The translations under genes were made by a program, and so were the position numbers. Positions 25,211 through 33,287 of a stretch of 42,734 nucleotides of DNA are shown here, piece after piece. Source of the DNA: Nocardia seriolae NBRC 15557 (lineage in GTDB: Bacteria; Actinomycetota; Actinomycetes; Mycobacteriales; Mycobacteriaceae); NCBI RefSeq assembly GCF_007990715.1, contig NZ_BJWY01000055.1, positions 1 to 42,734 on the forward strand, read 5' to 3'. The notes under the pieces are model-generated. The model was given only the letters and a program-made list of their open reading frames with translations. It did not search any database and was not told the origin of the DNA. Position 1 is the stretch's first letter. Each line of letters begins with the position of its first letter.

Positions 25211-26482
25211 GTGTCCAGCCCCACACTCGAACGTCCCCACAGTTCCGGCTCCGTCGCCGCCCGGCTGGCTCCGGCCCGCCCGGCCGTGCCGCCGGAGCTC
25301 CGCATCACCGACAATCCGGCGGCCGCGGTCCTGCGCGCCGCCACCCGCGGCCCGATCTTCCGCGATATCGCGGCGCAGGCCACGGGTCTGAGCATCGCGA
25401 CCGTGAATCGCCAAGTGTCCGCGCTGCTTTCGGCCGGACTGCTGCGCGAGCGCGCCGACCTGACCGCGTCCGGCGCGGTGGGCCGCCCGCGCGTGCCGTT
25501 CGAGGTCGACACCGACTCGTACGTGACGCTGGGCGTGCACATCGGCTTCACCGTCACCCGCATCGTGGCCGCGGACCTGTCCGGCCGCATTCTCGGCGGG
25601 CTCGAGATCGCCACGCCCCAAACGACTCAGGACGCGGCGCTGACCATCGTGGCCCGCAGCGCCAAAGCGTTCCTGGACCGGCTGCCGCGGCGGCGGCCGC
25701 TGTGGACCGGCGTGGCGCTGGCCGGGCGGGTGGATCCGGCCGCGGGCGTGGTGGATCATCCGCGCCTGGGCTGGCAGGCCGCGCCGGTGGCGGCGGTCTT
25801 CAGCAGTGTGCTGGATCTGCCGGTCTCGGTGTCGACGCACGTCGAGGCGATGGCCGCGGCCGAGTTGCTGCTCACCCGGGAGCCGGGCGAGGAGGCGCGG
25901 CCGGGCAGCAGCCTGTTCGTGTACGCGCGCGAAACCGCCGGTGTGGCAGTGACTTTGCACGATCGGGTGCACACCCCCGCGAACGGCCCGGGTTCGATCG
26001 CGCACCTGCCGACCGGCTCGGACGCGGATTGCACCTGCGGCCGGCGCGGCTGCTTCGAGGCCGCGGTCGGAGAGCGCGCCCTGCTGGAGCGCGCGGTGCG
26101 CAAGGGCGTGCTGCCCAAGCCGGAGGCCCCGCGCCGCCCGGCCGTGACCGATCTGTACCGGGCCGCCGACTCCGGTAATGCCGCAGCCCGGGACCTGCTC
26201 CTCGAGCGGGCCGAAATCCTCGGGCGCACAGCGGCTCTGGTGCGAGACATGTTCAATCCGGACCGCGTGGTCCTGGGCGGTCAGGCCTTCACCGGCTGGC
26301 GGCCGGGGATGGAGCGGGTGGCCAAGGCGTTCGCGGAGTCGACCACGCTGCCCGCGGCCGACCTGCGGATCAGCCGATTCGGCGGCCGGGTGCAGGAATT
26401 CGCGGCGGCGGTGACCTCGATCAGCGTGTTCTACGCCGATCCGCTCTCGGCCATGCGCCGCGCCACCCGTACCACTCGCTGA
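25211..26482 (+). CDS. ROK-family transcriptional regulator, possibly CysR/SsuR type
   Basis: A 423-residue ROK repressor/activator. A winged-helix domain spans about 35-95 (FRDIAAQATGLSIATVNRQVS is the helix-turn-helix), followed by a two-lobe ROK domain. The structural zinc site is intact: His265 and Cys274, Cys276, Cys281 (CTCGRRGCFE). The sugar-kinase residues are not: the usual N-D of the catalytic loop reads STH around 208-210, and the ExGH sugar-binding motif lacks its Glu (GSIAH). The ligand is therefore probably not a sugar. The ROK proteins CysR and SsuR of C. glutamicum control sulfonate use, and this gene converges on a flavin monooxygenase/ABC transporter operon, so a sulfur role is a reasonable inference. 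The GTG at 25211 has AAGGA about nine bases upstream. Confidence 0.85.
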   Translation: MSSPTLERPHSSGSVAARLAPARPAVPPELRITDNPAAAVLRAATRGPIFRDIAAQATGLSIATVNRQVSALLSAGLLRERADLTASGAVGRPRVPFEVDTDSYVTLGVHIGFTVTRIVAADLSGRILGGLEIATPQTTQDAALTIVARSAKAFLDRLPRRRPLWTGVALAGRVDPAAGVVDHPRLGWQAAPVAAVFSSVLDLPVSVSTHVEAMAAAELLLTREPGEEARPGSSLFVYARETAGVAVTLHDRVHTPANGPGSIAHLPTGSDADCTCGRRGCFEAAVGERALLERAVRKGVLPKPEAPRRPAVTDLYRAADSGNAAARDLLLERAEILGRTAALVRDMFNPDRVVLGGQAFTGWRPGMERVAKAFAESTTLPAADLRISRFGGRVQEFAAAVTSISVFYADPLSAMRRATRTTR

Positions 26483-26497
26483 CGCGTCGAACGACGA

Positions 26498-26528
26498 AAT
26501 CCCCGCCTGGTGTGTCCCGGCGGGGATT
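26498..26528 (+). terminator. Terminator of the ROK gene
   Basis: Perfect 10-base arms AATCCCCGCC and GGCGGGGATT with an 11-base loop, followed by a T-containing tract (CTCTTGTGG). It begins 16 bases after the ROK stop. Confidence 0.75.
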
Positions 26529-26560
26529 CTCTTGTGGCGCAGTGGTTCTCGCGTCGAAGA

Positions 26561-26596
26561 GGGCCGGGCCGGATAGTCCACGATCCGGCCCGGCCC
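26561..26596 (-). terminator. Perfect 14-base hairpin, probable terminator of the monooxygenase operon
   Basis: Arms GGGCCGGGCCGGAT (26561-26574) and ATCCGGCCCGGCCC (26583-26596), loop of eight bases. On the minus strand the hairpin is followed by TCTTCG. It lies in the 200-base gap between convergent genes, 87 bases past the monooxygenase stop. Confidence 0.6.
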
Positions 26597-26682
26597 CGGG
26601 TTCCGCCGCACGCGAGGCCCATTGCGTGCCGCGGGGTCCCGCCACCCGCCCCGGAGTCCCCTTCCGGGCGGGCGGCGGGGTC

Positions 26683-27834
26683 TCAGGCGGCGCGCACCTG
26701 CGGGGTCAGCCCCCACTCGCGAGCCAGCAGCCGGTGCGAGTTCAACCGGTCGGCGTGGTCGAAAGCGACACTGGTGATGAGGATTTCGTCCGCGCCGGTC
26801 AGCCTGCGCAGGGCGTGCAGGCGTTCGGTGACGGTGGCCGGGGAGCCGACGAACTGGGTGGTGACCCGGTCGTCGACGAGGCGGCGCTGCTGATCGGTCA
26901 GCGGCGGCGCGGTGGCGGGGTCGAGATATTCGGCGGCGCCCGCCCCGCTGCGAATGCTGTAGACCCAGTGGCCGTAGCTGGACGCCAGATGCTGTGCGGT
27001 GGCATCGTCCTCGGCCACCACCACGTCGGCGGAGACCACCAGATACGGCCGCGGGAATCGGGCCGACGGCCGGAACGCCGCCCGGTATGCCTCCACGGTT
27101 TCGACGATGGTGCCCGGGGAGACGTGGTAGTTGGCCGCGAAGGGCAGGCCCAATCGCCCTGCCAGCCGGGCGCTTTCGCCGCCGCTGCTGCCGAACAGCC
27201 AGAGCTGGATGTCGGCGTGCTCCCCCGGGACCGCGTGCAGCTCGACGCCCTCGGGGCTGACGTAGGTGCCGTCCAGCAGCGCGCCGATGTCCTCGACCTG
27301 GTCGGTGTAGGGCAGCGGCTGCGCGCCCGGCAGGTGCAGCGCCCCCAATCCCGCCTTCACCCTGGAGAAGTCGAGCAGCTGACCCGGGAAGAAGGGCGGC
27401 GGGATGATCACGCCGTCGCGCACCTCGGTGGGACGTTCGGGCGCGGGCACCGGCGGGACGCCCGCGGAACGCACCTGTTCCACTCGGTGCCCCGAGCGGC
27501 CCAGACCCAGATCCAGGCGACCCGGATAGAGGGCGTCGATGGTGCCGAACGCCTCCACCACCGAGACTGAGGTGTGGTGGCCCAGCTGCACGGCGGCGGA
27601 GCCGACCCGGATGGATTCGGTTGCCGCCGCGAGCAATCCGATGAGCGTGTTCGGCGCGGAGCTGGCGACCCGCACGAAGTGGTGCTCGGCGACCCAGAAG
27701 CGGTGGTAGCCGAGCCGTTCCGCGTGCCGGGCCAGGTCGACGCTGTTGCGCACCGCCTGCCCCGGCGTCGAGCCGGTGCTGATCGGGGCCAGGTCCAGGA
27801 CCGAGAGTGGGATGGTGGGGGTGGGGTGCGGCAT
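26683..27834 (-). CDS. Luciferase-like flavin-dependent monooxygenase
   Basis: A 383-residue LLM-class oxidoreductase (bacterial luciferase fold), which would use FMNH2 supplied by the flavin reductase of the same locus. Typical stretches are the N-terminal LSVLDLAPISTG, YHRFWVAEHH near residue 45, the RVGSAAVQLGHH stretch near 77-88 and the ELGLGRS-like DLGLGRSGH near 107-114. Members resembling this one are often annotated as MsnO8/alkanal-type monooxygenases, and related enzymes split C-S bonds. Substrate is unknown. It is the last gene of the operon, and its ATG at 27834 overlaps the stop of the ABC ATPase by one base (TGATG). Together with two importers and a flavin reductase, an organosulfur substrate is inferred. 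Confidence 0.85.
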   Translation of the reverse strand: MPHPTPTIPLSVLDLAPISTGSTPGQAVRNSVDLARHAERLGYHRFWVAEHHFVRVASSAPNTLIGLLAAATESIRVGSAAVQLGHHTSVSVVEAFGTIDALYPGRLDLGLGRSGHRVEQVRSAGVPPVPAPERPTEVRDGVIIPPPFFPGQLLDFSRVKAGLGALHLPGAQPLPYTDQVEDIGALLDGTYVSPEGVELHAVPGEHADIQLWLFGSSGGESARLAGRLGLPFAANYHVSPGTIVETVEAYRAAFRPSARFPRPYLVVSADVVVAEDDATAQHLASSYGHWVYSIRSGAGAAEYLDPATAPPLTDQQRRLVDDRVTTQFVGSPATVTERLHALRRLTGADEILITSVAFDHADRLNSHRLLAREWGLTPQVRAA

Positions 27835-29492
27835 CAGGCTGTCCTTTCGAGTGGAACAGGCGCGCCGGGCGCGGTGGCCCGGGGTACGGCGGCGAGCAGC
27901 TCGCGGGTGTATTCGCTGCGTGGACTGCCGAAAAGTGCTGCGGTATCCGCTGTTTCGACAAGGTGTCCGTGGCGCATGACCGCCACCCGGTCGGCCAGGC
28001 GACGGACCACGGCCAGGTCGTGGGAGATGAACAGGTAGGCGAGATCCAGCTCGGCCTGCAGGCGTTCGAGCAGGTCGAGGATCTGCGCCTGCACCGACAC
28101 GTCCAGGGCCGACACCGGTTCGTCGAGGACGAGCAGGTCGGGGCGCAGGGCCAGCGCGCGGGCGATGGCGACGCGCTGACGCTGTCCGCCGGAGAGTTCG
28201 GCGGGACGACGGTCCAGGTAGCCGCCCGGCAGCGCTACCTGTTCCAGCAGCTCGGCGACGGTGGCGCGGCGCGAACTCCGGTCACCGATTCCGAACGCCT
28301 GCAAGGGCTCCGCCACGATCTTGCCGACGGTCAGCTTGGGATTCAATGAGACATACGGGTTCTGGTACACGACCTGGATGCGGCGGCGCAGGGCGCGCAG
28401 CTGCGCTCCCCGCAGCGCGGTGATGTCCCGGCCGTCGAAGGTGACGGTGCCCGCGTCCGGTTCGGTCAGCCGGGCGATGATGCGGGCGGTGGTCGACTTG
28501 CCCGAGCCGGATTCGCCGACGACCGCGAGGGTTTCACCGCGATCGATCTCCAAGGAGACTTCGTCCACCGCGCTCAGCGTGAAATCCCGGGTGATGCGGA
28601 AGGATTTGCGCAGCCCCGTCGCCGAGAGCAGCAGTGCCGGGTGCTCGCGGCGCGGACGTTCGGCCCGGCCCGAGCGGGGGGCGGCCGCGATGAGGCGCTT
28701 GGTGTACTCGTGCCGTGGATTGCCGAGCACCTCGGCGGCCGTGCCGGTTTCGACGATCCGGCCCTCCCGCATGACCGCGATCCGGTCGGCGCGCTCGGCG
28801 GCCACGGCCAGATCGTGGGTGATGAGCAACACCGCCGTGCCGGACTCGGCGGTGCGCTGCGCCAGGTGGTCGAGAATCCGGCGCTGCACGGTGACGTCCA
28901 GCGCGCTGGTCGGCTCGTCGGCGATCACCAGTTCCGGGCCGCAGGCCAGGGCGATGCCGATCAGCACGCGCTGACGCTGTCCCCCGGACAGGTCCTGTGG
29001 ATACTGCCGGGCCCGCAGTTCGGGGCGATCCAATCCGGCCTGCTCCAGGATTCGGACGGCTTCGATTGCGGCGGTGCGTCGATCGGCGCGCCCGTGGATC
29101 CGCAGCACCTCCCCCACCTGCGCGCCGATACGCAGCACCGGGTTCAGCGAGGTGCCCGGATCCTGGGGCACCAGGCCGATGCGCGCACCGCGGATCCGCC
29201 GCAAAGCCTGCGGCGCGGCCCCGTCGATGCGATCCCCCGCGAAGGTGATCTCACCCCCGGTGACGGTGCCCCCATCGAGCAGCCCGATCACCGCGTGCGC
29301 GAGAGTCGACTTCCCCGAGCCGGATTCGCCCACCAGTGCGACCGTCTCACCGCGCCGCACCTCGAGTGACGCGCCGCGCACGGCGACCGTGGTCCCGGTG
29401 CCGCCCCGGTACTCGACCTGTAGCCCCTCGATACGCAACAATGCCGCCGCGTCCTCCCACGGCATGGTTCGCTGGCTTCCACAGGTACTCAT
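27834..29492 (-). CDS. Double ATP-binding protein of a dipeptide/oligopeptide-type ABC importer (DppD-DppF fusion)
   Basis: A 552-residue protein made of two ABC ATPase domains. Domain 1 has Walker A GESGSGKST at 55-63, signature LSGGQRQRV and Walker B VIADEPTSALD. Domain 2 repeats GESGSGKST, LSGGQRQRV and VLDEPVSALD, each with an ITHDLAV or ISHDLAV switch. Each domain carries the C-terminal YTK/YTR-type tail of Opp/Dpp ATPases. Fused DppDF proteins are common in actinobacteria. The ATG at 29492 overlaps the DppC stop (ATGA). The protein itself looks fully functional, but the DppB partner in this operon is truncated, so the importer may not assemble. Confidence 0.92.
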   Translation of the reverse strand: MSTCGSQRTMPWEDAAALLRIEGLQVEYRGGTGTTVAVRGASLEVRRGETVALVGESGSGKSTLAHAVIGLLDGGTVTGGEITFAGDRIDGAAPQALRRIRGARIGLVPQDPGTSLNPVLRIGAQVGEVLRIHGRADRRTAAIEAVRILEQAGLDRPELRARQYPQDLSGGQRQRVLIGIALACGPELVIADEPTSALDVTVQRRILDHLAQRTAESGTAVLLITHDLAVAAERADRIAVMREGRIVETGTAAEVLGNPRHEYTKRLIAAAPRSGRAERPRREHPALLLSATGLRKSFRITRDFTLSAVDEVSLEIDRGETLAVVGESGSGKSTTARIIARLTEPDAGTVTFDGRDITALRGAQLRALRRRIQVVYQNPYVSLNPKLTVGKIVAEPLQAFGIGDRSSRRATVAELLEQVALPGGYLDRRPAELSGGQRQRVAIARALALRPDLLVLDEPVSALDVSVQAQILDLLERLQAELDLAYLFISHDLAVVRRLADRVAVMRHGHLVETADTAALFGSPRSEYTRELLAAVPRATAPGAPVPLERTA

Positions 29493-30400
29493 AGGGATTC
29501 TTCCTTCTGCAAGGCCCGCGCGACACGCTGGGTGGACAGCACCAGCACCACGATCACCACGCCCGGCAGCGTGGTCAGCCACCAGGCCGTGGCCAGGAAT
29601 CCGCGGCCGTCGGAGACCAGCGATCCCCATTCCGGGGTCGGCGGCACCGCGCCGTAGCCGAGGAAGCCGAGCGTGGCCACGAACAACACCGCGACCCCGA
29701 AATCGACCGCGGCCAGCGCCGCCACCGGTAGATGCGCGTTGCGCAACACGTGCCGGAACAGCACCCTGTGCCACCGCACGCCCGCGGCGAAGGCCGCCTC
29801 CACGTACGGTGCCCGCCGCACCCGCAGCACCTCGCCGCGCATCACCCGGGCGAATCGCGCGATGAGCGAAACGCCCACGGCGATGGACACATTGCGGGTG
29901 CCCAGCCCCAGCACGGTAATCATGGCCAGGGCCACCAGCAGATCCGGAATGGACAGCAGCACGTCGACCACCCGCATGATCGCGGTATCCAGCGCGCCCC
30001 CGGCCCCGCCCGCCACCAACCCCAGCAGCGAGCCGACGGCCGATCCGAGCAGCACCGCGAAGACGGTGGCGCTCACCGAGAGCCCGGTCCCGTGCACCAC
30101 CCGCGTGTACAGGTCCCTACCGAGATTGTCGGTGCCGAACCAGTGCTCCGTGCTCGGAGCACGCAGCTTCTGTGCGGGTATGCCGCGCAGCGGATCGCCG
30201 CTCGCGAACACCGACGGCGCGACCGCCCAGGCCAGCACGAGCAGCACCACGGTCCCCCCGGCGACGAGTCCGAGCCTGCGGCGCAACCACACCGCCGCCC
30301 GTCGCACCGGAATCGACCGGCGCTCCCGACCGCCCGGCAGCGGTTCGGGCGCCGGACCGGTTCGCGGCCGCTCGATCGCGGTCTCCAAAAACTCAGTCAT
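29489..30400 (-). CDS. DppC-like ABC importer permease
   Basis: A 303-residue inner-membrane permease. An N-terminal cytoplasmic stretch precedes the first membrane segment at about 44-62. The ASGDPL...HWFGTDNLGRD sequence near 66-97 is the hallmark of OppC/DppC proteins. Five further membrane segments follow, with the EAA-loop (EAAFAAGVRWHRVLFRHVLRN) around 200-220 that docks on the ATPases. It overlaps the preceding 67-residue ORF by eight bases and the following ATPase by four, so all three are probably coupled in translation. Confidence 0.92.
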   Translation of the reverse strand: MTEFLETAIERPRTGPAPEPLPGGRERRSIPVRRAAVWLRRRLGLVAGGTVVLLVLAWAVAPSVFASGDPLRGIPAQKLRAPSTEHWFGTDNLGRDLYTRVVHGTGLSVSATVFAVLLGSAVGSLLGLVAGGAGGALDTAIMRVVDVLLSIPDLLVALAMITVLGLGTRNVSIAVGVSLIARFARVMRGEVLRVRRAPYVEAAFAAGVRWHRVLFRHVLRNAHLPVAALAAVDFGVAVLFVATLGFLGYGAVPPTPEWGSLVSDGRGFLATAWWLTTLPGVVIVVLVLSTQRVARALQKEESL

Positions 30401-30596
30401 CGGTCCACATTTCGCCCGCGGTGGGCCGCGCCGTGTCGTCGACCATCAAGGCCGTGTCGTCGACGACCCAGTAGGCGATGCCCGGGTCGAGCAGCGGGTG
30501 GGTCAGCGTGACGACCCGCAATCGGGAGCGGGGGCCGGAGGATACGCGCAGGCGTGCGCGCCAGCTCCGGAGCAGGTGGGCACGCAAGTCAGACAT
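30393..30596 (-). CDS. 67-residue protein of unknown function between the dppB remnant and dppC
   Basis: The ORF starts at ATG 30596 with GGAAGGAAAG about seven bases upstream and overlaps its neighbours by eight bases on each side. Codons are strongly GC-ending, consistent with a real gene. The peptide has an Arg-rich N-terminal half (LLRSWRARLRV) and a C-terminal half with two near-identical VDDTA segments (WVVDDTALMVDDTARP). There is no signal peptide or membrane segment. I do not recognise it, and a small ORF at this place is not a standard part of Dpp operons. It could be a small regulator, a scaffold of the monooxygenase system, or a remnant. Confidence 0.55.
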   Translation of the reverse strand: MSDLRAHLLRSWRARLRVSSGPRSRLRVVTLTHPLLDPGIAYWVVDDTALMVDDTARPTAGEMWTDD

Positions 30597-31677
30597 GAGC
30601 GCTTTCCTTCCTCGAATACCGCTGTGCCACTCGGGGATCCAGGAGTGGATAGGACAGATCGATGAGCAGGTTGACGGTGACGAAGACCAGCGCCGCGAAC
30701 ACCACGATGCCCTGCACCACCGGAATGTCCTGGTGCAGCACCGATTCCTGGGTCAGGCGACCCAGTCCCGGCCGGGAGAACACCGTCTCGGTGACCACCG
30801 ATCCGGCCAGCACCTGCCCGACCCAGAGCCCGGCCACCGTGAGCGCGGGCGTCGCCGCCGGGCGCAGCACGTGACGCAGCTGCACCCACCAGCGCGACGC
30901 GCCTTTGGCGAAGGCGACCTCCACGAACGGCTGCCGCCAGGTGGCGACCAGACTGGTGTGGAGCACCTGGGCGATCACCGCTCCGACCGGCAGGGCCAGG
31001 GTGACGGCGGGCAGCACGGTACCCGCGAATCCGGTCCCGCCGAAGGCCGGGACCAGCCGCAGCCGGAACGAGAACAGTTGCAGCAGCAGCAATCCCACCC
31101 AGAACGCGGGCATGGACGCCCCGATCGGCGGCAGCGCGGTGAGCAGGCCGCGCAGCCACGGCCGCGAGGTGTAGGCGGCGGCCAGGGCGAGCCCGGTGCC
31201 GCCGATGACGGCCGGCAGCAGGCCGGACACGGCCAGGGCGAGCGTCGAGGGCAGGGCGTCGGCCAGGGCGCCGGTGACGGTCTGGCCGCTGAAGATGGAG
31301 TGGCCCTTGGCGCGGCGCTGGGCGGCGACGGGCGCGAGCGCCACATTCTCCCGGACCGTCAGGTGCGGAAAGAGATTGAAGTTCTGGAACACGAATCCGA
31401 TCCGGGCGCGCTGTCGCAGGATCTCGCGCTCGTGCAGCTCGTAGAGCTTGTCACCCTTGCGGCGATAGCCGACGAGTTCTCCGCCCACCCGGACGGTGCC
31501 GCCGTCCACCTGCTCGAGGTGGTTGATGGTGCGCAGCAGCGTCGACTTGCCCGATCCCGACGGGCCCAGAATGACGGTGACTTCGCCGGGCCGCACCGTC
31601 AGATCGATCCCGGACAGCACCTCGTTCTTGCCGAAAGACTTTCGGATGCCGCGCAATTCGATCGCGAAGTCGCTCAT
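30589..31677 (-). CDS. Chimeric ORF: amino-acid ABC ATPase N-terminus fused to DppB permease C-terminus
   Basis: A single 362-residue ORF. Residues 1-124 are the start of a GlnQ/TcyC-type ATPase: Walker A GPSGSGKST at 38-46 and the Q-loop in FVFQNFNLFPHLTV near 98. The signature motif, Walker B and switch His are absent. From about residue 126 the sequence is a DppB-type permease joined mid-protein (SIFSGQTVTGALADALPSTL), with five membrane segments and the conserved EVAFAKGASRWW loop and YPLLDPR terminus. The first 75-95 residues of DppB, including membrane segment 1, are missing. The join is in frame near 31298-31307. Its start overlaps the amino-acid permease stop (ATGA), as an intact ATPase gene would. 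A deletion between two ABC operons is the simplest origin. Neither half should work alone. Read mapping must exclude an assembly join. Confidence 0.85.
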   Translation of the reverse strand: MSDFAIELRGIRKSFGKNEVLSGIDLTVRPGEVTVILGPSGSGKSTLLRTINHLEQVDGGTVRVGGELVGYRRKGDKLYELHEREILRQRARIGFVFQNFNLFPHLTVRENVALAPVAAQRRAKGHSIFSGQTVTGALADALPSTLALAVSGLLPAVIGGTGLALAAAYTSRPWLRGLLTALPPIGASMPAFWVGLLLLQLFSFRLRLVPAFGGTGFAGTVLPAVTLALPVGAVIAQVLHTSLVATWRQPFVEVAFAKGASRWWVQLRHVLRPAATPALTVAGLWVGQVLAGSVVTETVFSRPGLGRLTQESVLHQDIPVVQGIVVFAALVFVTVNLLIDLSYPLLDPRVAQRYSRKESAHV

Positions 31678-32552
31678 CGGTTCCCCTTCGCGCTGTGCCC
31701 TTTGGAGAAATGCCGCTCGATATAGAACTGGATGATGCTCAGCAGGATGTACCAGACCGTCGCCACCATGAGCAGCGGCACCACCCAGCCATTGCGGCCG
31801 TAGATCACCTGCACCTGGTAGAACAGCTCGGCAATGGCCATGGTCGACACGATCGAGGTGCCCTTGAACAGGCTGATCACCTCGTTGGCGGCATTCGGCA
31901 GAATCCCGCGCATCGCCTGCGGGACGATAGTGGTGAAGAACTGCCGCCGCCACGGCAGGCCCAGCGACCGGGCCGCCTCCCACTGCCCCTGATCGACCGA
32001 AATGATCCCGGCCCGAACGATTTCCGCCGAATAGGCCGCCTGATGCAGCGCCAATCCGATGACGGCCGCGCTGCATCCGCTGATCACGCCATTGGTCTGG
32101 AAGTGCACGAACTCCGGTCCGAACGGAATACCCAGCGACAGCGTCTGGTACAGGTACGCCAGGTTGAACCAGAACAGCAACTGCACGATCAGCGGAATCG
32201 AGCGGAACGCCCAGATATAGGTCCACGAAATCGTCCGCAGCACCGGGCTGCTCGACAAGCGGGCCACCGCCAGCCAGATACCGATGAAGAAACCCAGCAG
32301 GGTGCCCCAGAACGTCAGTTCCAGAGTCACCCGCAGGGCCGACAACATCGACTTCGCGGTTATGTACTGCGCGAAAGTGCCCCAGTCCCAGCCCGGATTG
32401 GTGATCAGCCCGTGCGCGAACTGCGCCACCAGCACCAGCGCCACGGCGGCCGTCGCCCACCGCCACGGGTGCCGGGTGCGGACGATCGGCAGGTCGCCGT
32501 CATCGGGTCCGGCCGCCGCCACCGGCTGCTCGGATACCGCCAGGGTGCTCAT
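31674..32552 (-). CDS. Amino-acid ABC transporter permease (GlnP/TcyB-like)
   Basis: A 292-residue HisM/GlnP-family permease. After a hydrophilic N-terminus, membrane segments begin at about residue 35. The polar amino-acid permease signatures are present: GTLLGFFIGI, YIWAFRSIPLIVQL, and the ATPase-docking loop EAARSLGLPWRRQFFTTIVPQAMR near 192-215. It appears intact. The expected partner ATPase starts at its stop codon but is cut short by the chimera. No periplasmic-type binding protein gene is present in the window. Cystine or S-substituted cysteine is a plausible substrate from the context only. Confidence 0.9.
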   Translation of the reverse strand: MSTLAVSEQPVAAAGPDDGDLPIVRTRHPWRWATAAVALVLVAQFAHGLITNPGWDWGTFAQYITAKSMLSALRVTLELTFWGTLLGFFIGIWLAVARLSSSPVLRTISWTYIWAFRSIPLIVQLLFWFNLAYLYQTLSLGIPFGPEFVHFQTNGVISGCSAAVIGLALHQAAYSAEIVRAGIISVDQGQWEAARSLGLPWRRQFFTTIVPQAMRGILPNAANEVISLFKGTSIVSTMAIAELFYQVQVIYGRNGWVVPLLMVATVWYILLSIIQFYIERHFSKGHSAKGNR

Positions 32553-32597
32553 GAATCCGACGATACGAATCCGGTCGCGCCCTGTCGCCGATCCCGA

Positions 32598-33146
32598 TCA
32601 CGCTGAATTCAATTGCCCCACAGCAGATTTCCCGTCGAACGCGCGGAAACCACTGCGATGGAACACCATCGGCTCGGACTCGGCCCGCACACTCACCCGA
32701 TGCACCCGCAACAAGACCACCGCGTGGTCCCCCGCCGGCACCTGCTCGTGCACCGAGGTCTCCAGCCAGGCGGCCGCCCCGCCCACGAAGGCCGCGTTCT
32801 CATTCCCGGTGTGCAGCTCCACATTCCGGAACCTGTCCCCACGCCGCGAACCGATACTCCGCGCGGCGGGCTCCTGCTCGCTGCTGAGCAGGCTCAGCCC
32901 CAACCGGCCGGCCTGCTCCAACCTCGGCCAGGTCTGCGAGGTGTACTGAACACAGATCGACACCAGCGGCGGATCCAGCGATACCGGCACGAAGGTGCTG
33001 GCCACCAACCCGTACGGGGCTCCGCCGATGCGAGCGCACACCGCCACCACCCCGCTGGGAAAGTGCGCGAAGGTGCGCCGTAGGTCGGATCCGTCAACTG
33101 CGGCAAGCGCGGCAGCCGCGCCGTGAATCGAGGTCAGCTCGCCCAT
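32598..33146 (-). CDS. Flavin reductase-like protein (HpaC/FMN-binding family)
   Basis: A 182-residue FMN-binding split-barrel protein. The stretch FAHFPSGVVAVCAR near residue 26 and GLVASTFVPVSLDPPLVSICV near 45-66 are the core flavin reductase motifs, followed by LSSEQEPAARS. Such proteins supply reduced FMN to two-component monooxygenases, here most likely the luciferase-like enzyme at the far end of the operon. The ATG at 33146 has TGAGG upstream. It lies 45 bases before the permease gene and is probably the first gene of the operon. The promoter must sit in the roughly 60 bases after the upstream terminator; I could not pick out a clear one. Confidence 0.88.
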   Translation of the reverse strand: MGELTSIHGAAAALAAVDGSDLRRTFAHFPSGVVAVCARIGGAPYGLVASTFVPVSLDPPLVSICVQYTSQTWPRLEQAGRLGLSLLSSEQEPAARSIGSRRGDRFRNVELHTGNENAAFVGGAAAWLETSVHEQVPAGDHAVVLLRVHRVSVRAESEPMVFHRSGFRAFDGKSAVGQLNSA

Positions 33147-33213
33147 CGCCTCAGTGCAGCACCACAGCCCGGCCCGGCAACAGGATTGGGCTCACGCCGA
33201 ATACAAAAGGCGA

Positions 33214-33245
33214 AACCCGCCCGGTCGTGATCGACCGGACGGGTT
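33214..33245 (-). terminator. Terminator after the secreted-protein pair
   Basis: A 14-base stem (AACCCGCCCGGTCG with CGACCGGACGGGTT, one wobble pair) with a 4-base loop. On the minus strand a T-rich tract (TTTCGCCTTTTG) follows. It separates the downstream paralog from the flavin reductase operon on the same strand. Confidence 0.8.
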
Positions 33246-33287
33246 GTCCCGATGAGGTGATGCTGATTCCTCGAAGTCCCCTTGCTC

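Noticed and set aside
26529..26682. Possible attachment site or small gene in the ROK/monooxygenase gap
   Set aside because: The gap holds GC-rich hairpins that fit terminators of the convergent genes. There is no tRNA, integrase or coding signal.
25010..27961. 983-codon minus-strand open frame across the ROK gene
   Set aside because: Covers the ROK gene in antisense and the monooxygenase gene out of frame, with Arg/Pro-rich composition and no recognisable domain.
28641..29369. Plus-strand open frames opposite the ABC ATPase gene
   Set aside because: Antisense shadows; the minus strand carries two complete ABC ATPase motif sets.
33147..33202. Possible 14-codon leader ORF before the flavin reductase gene
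   Set aside because: No Shine-Dalgarno, no informative residues such as Cys, and it can arise by chance in this short gap.
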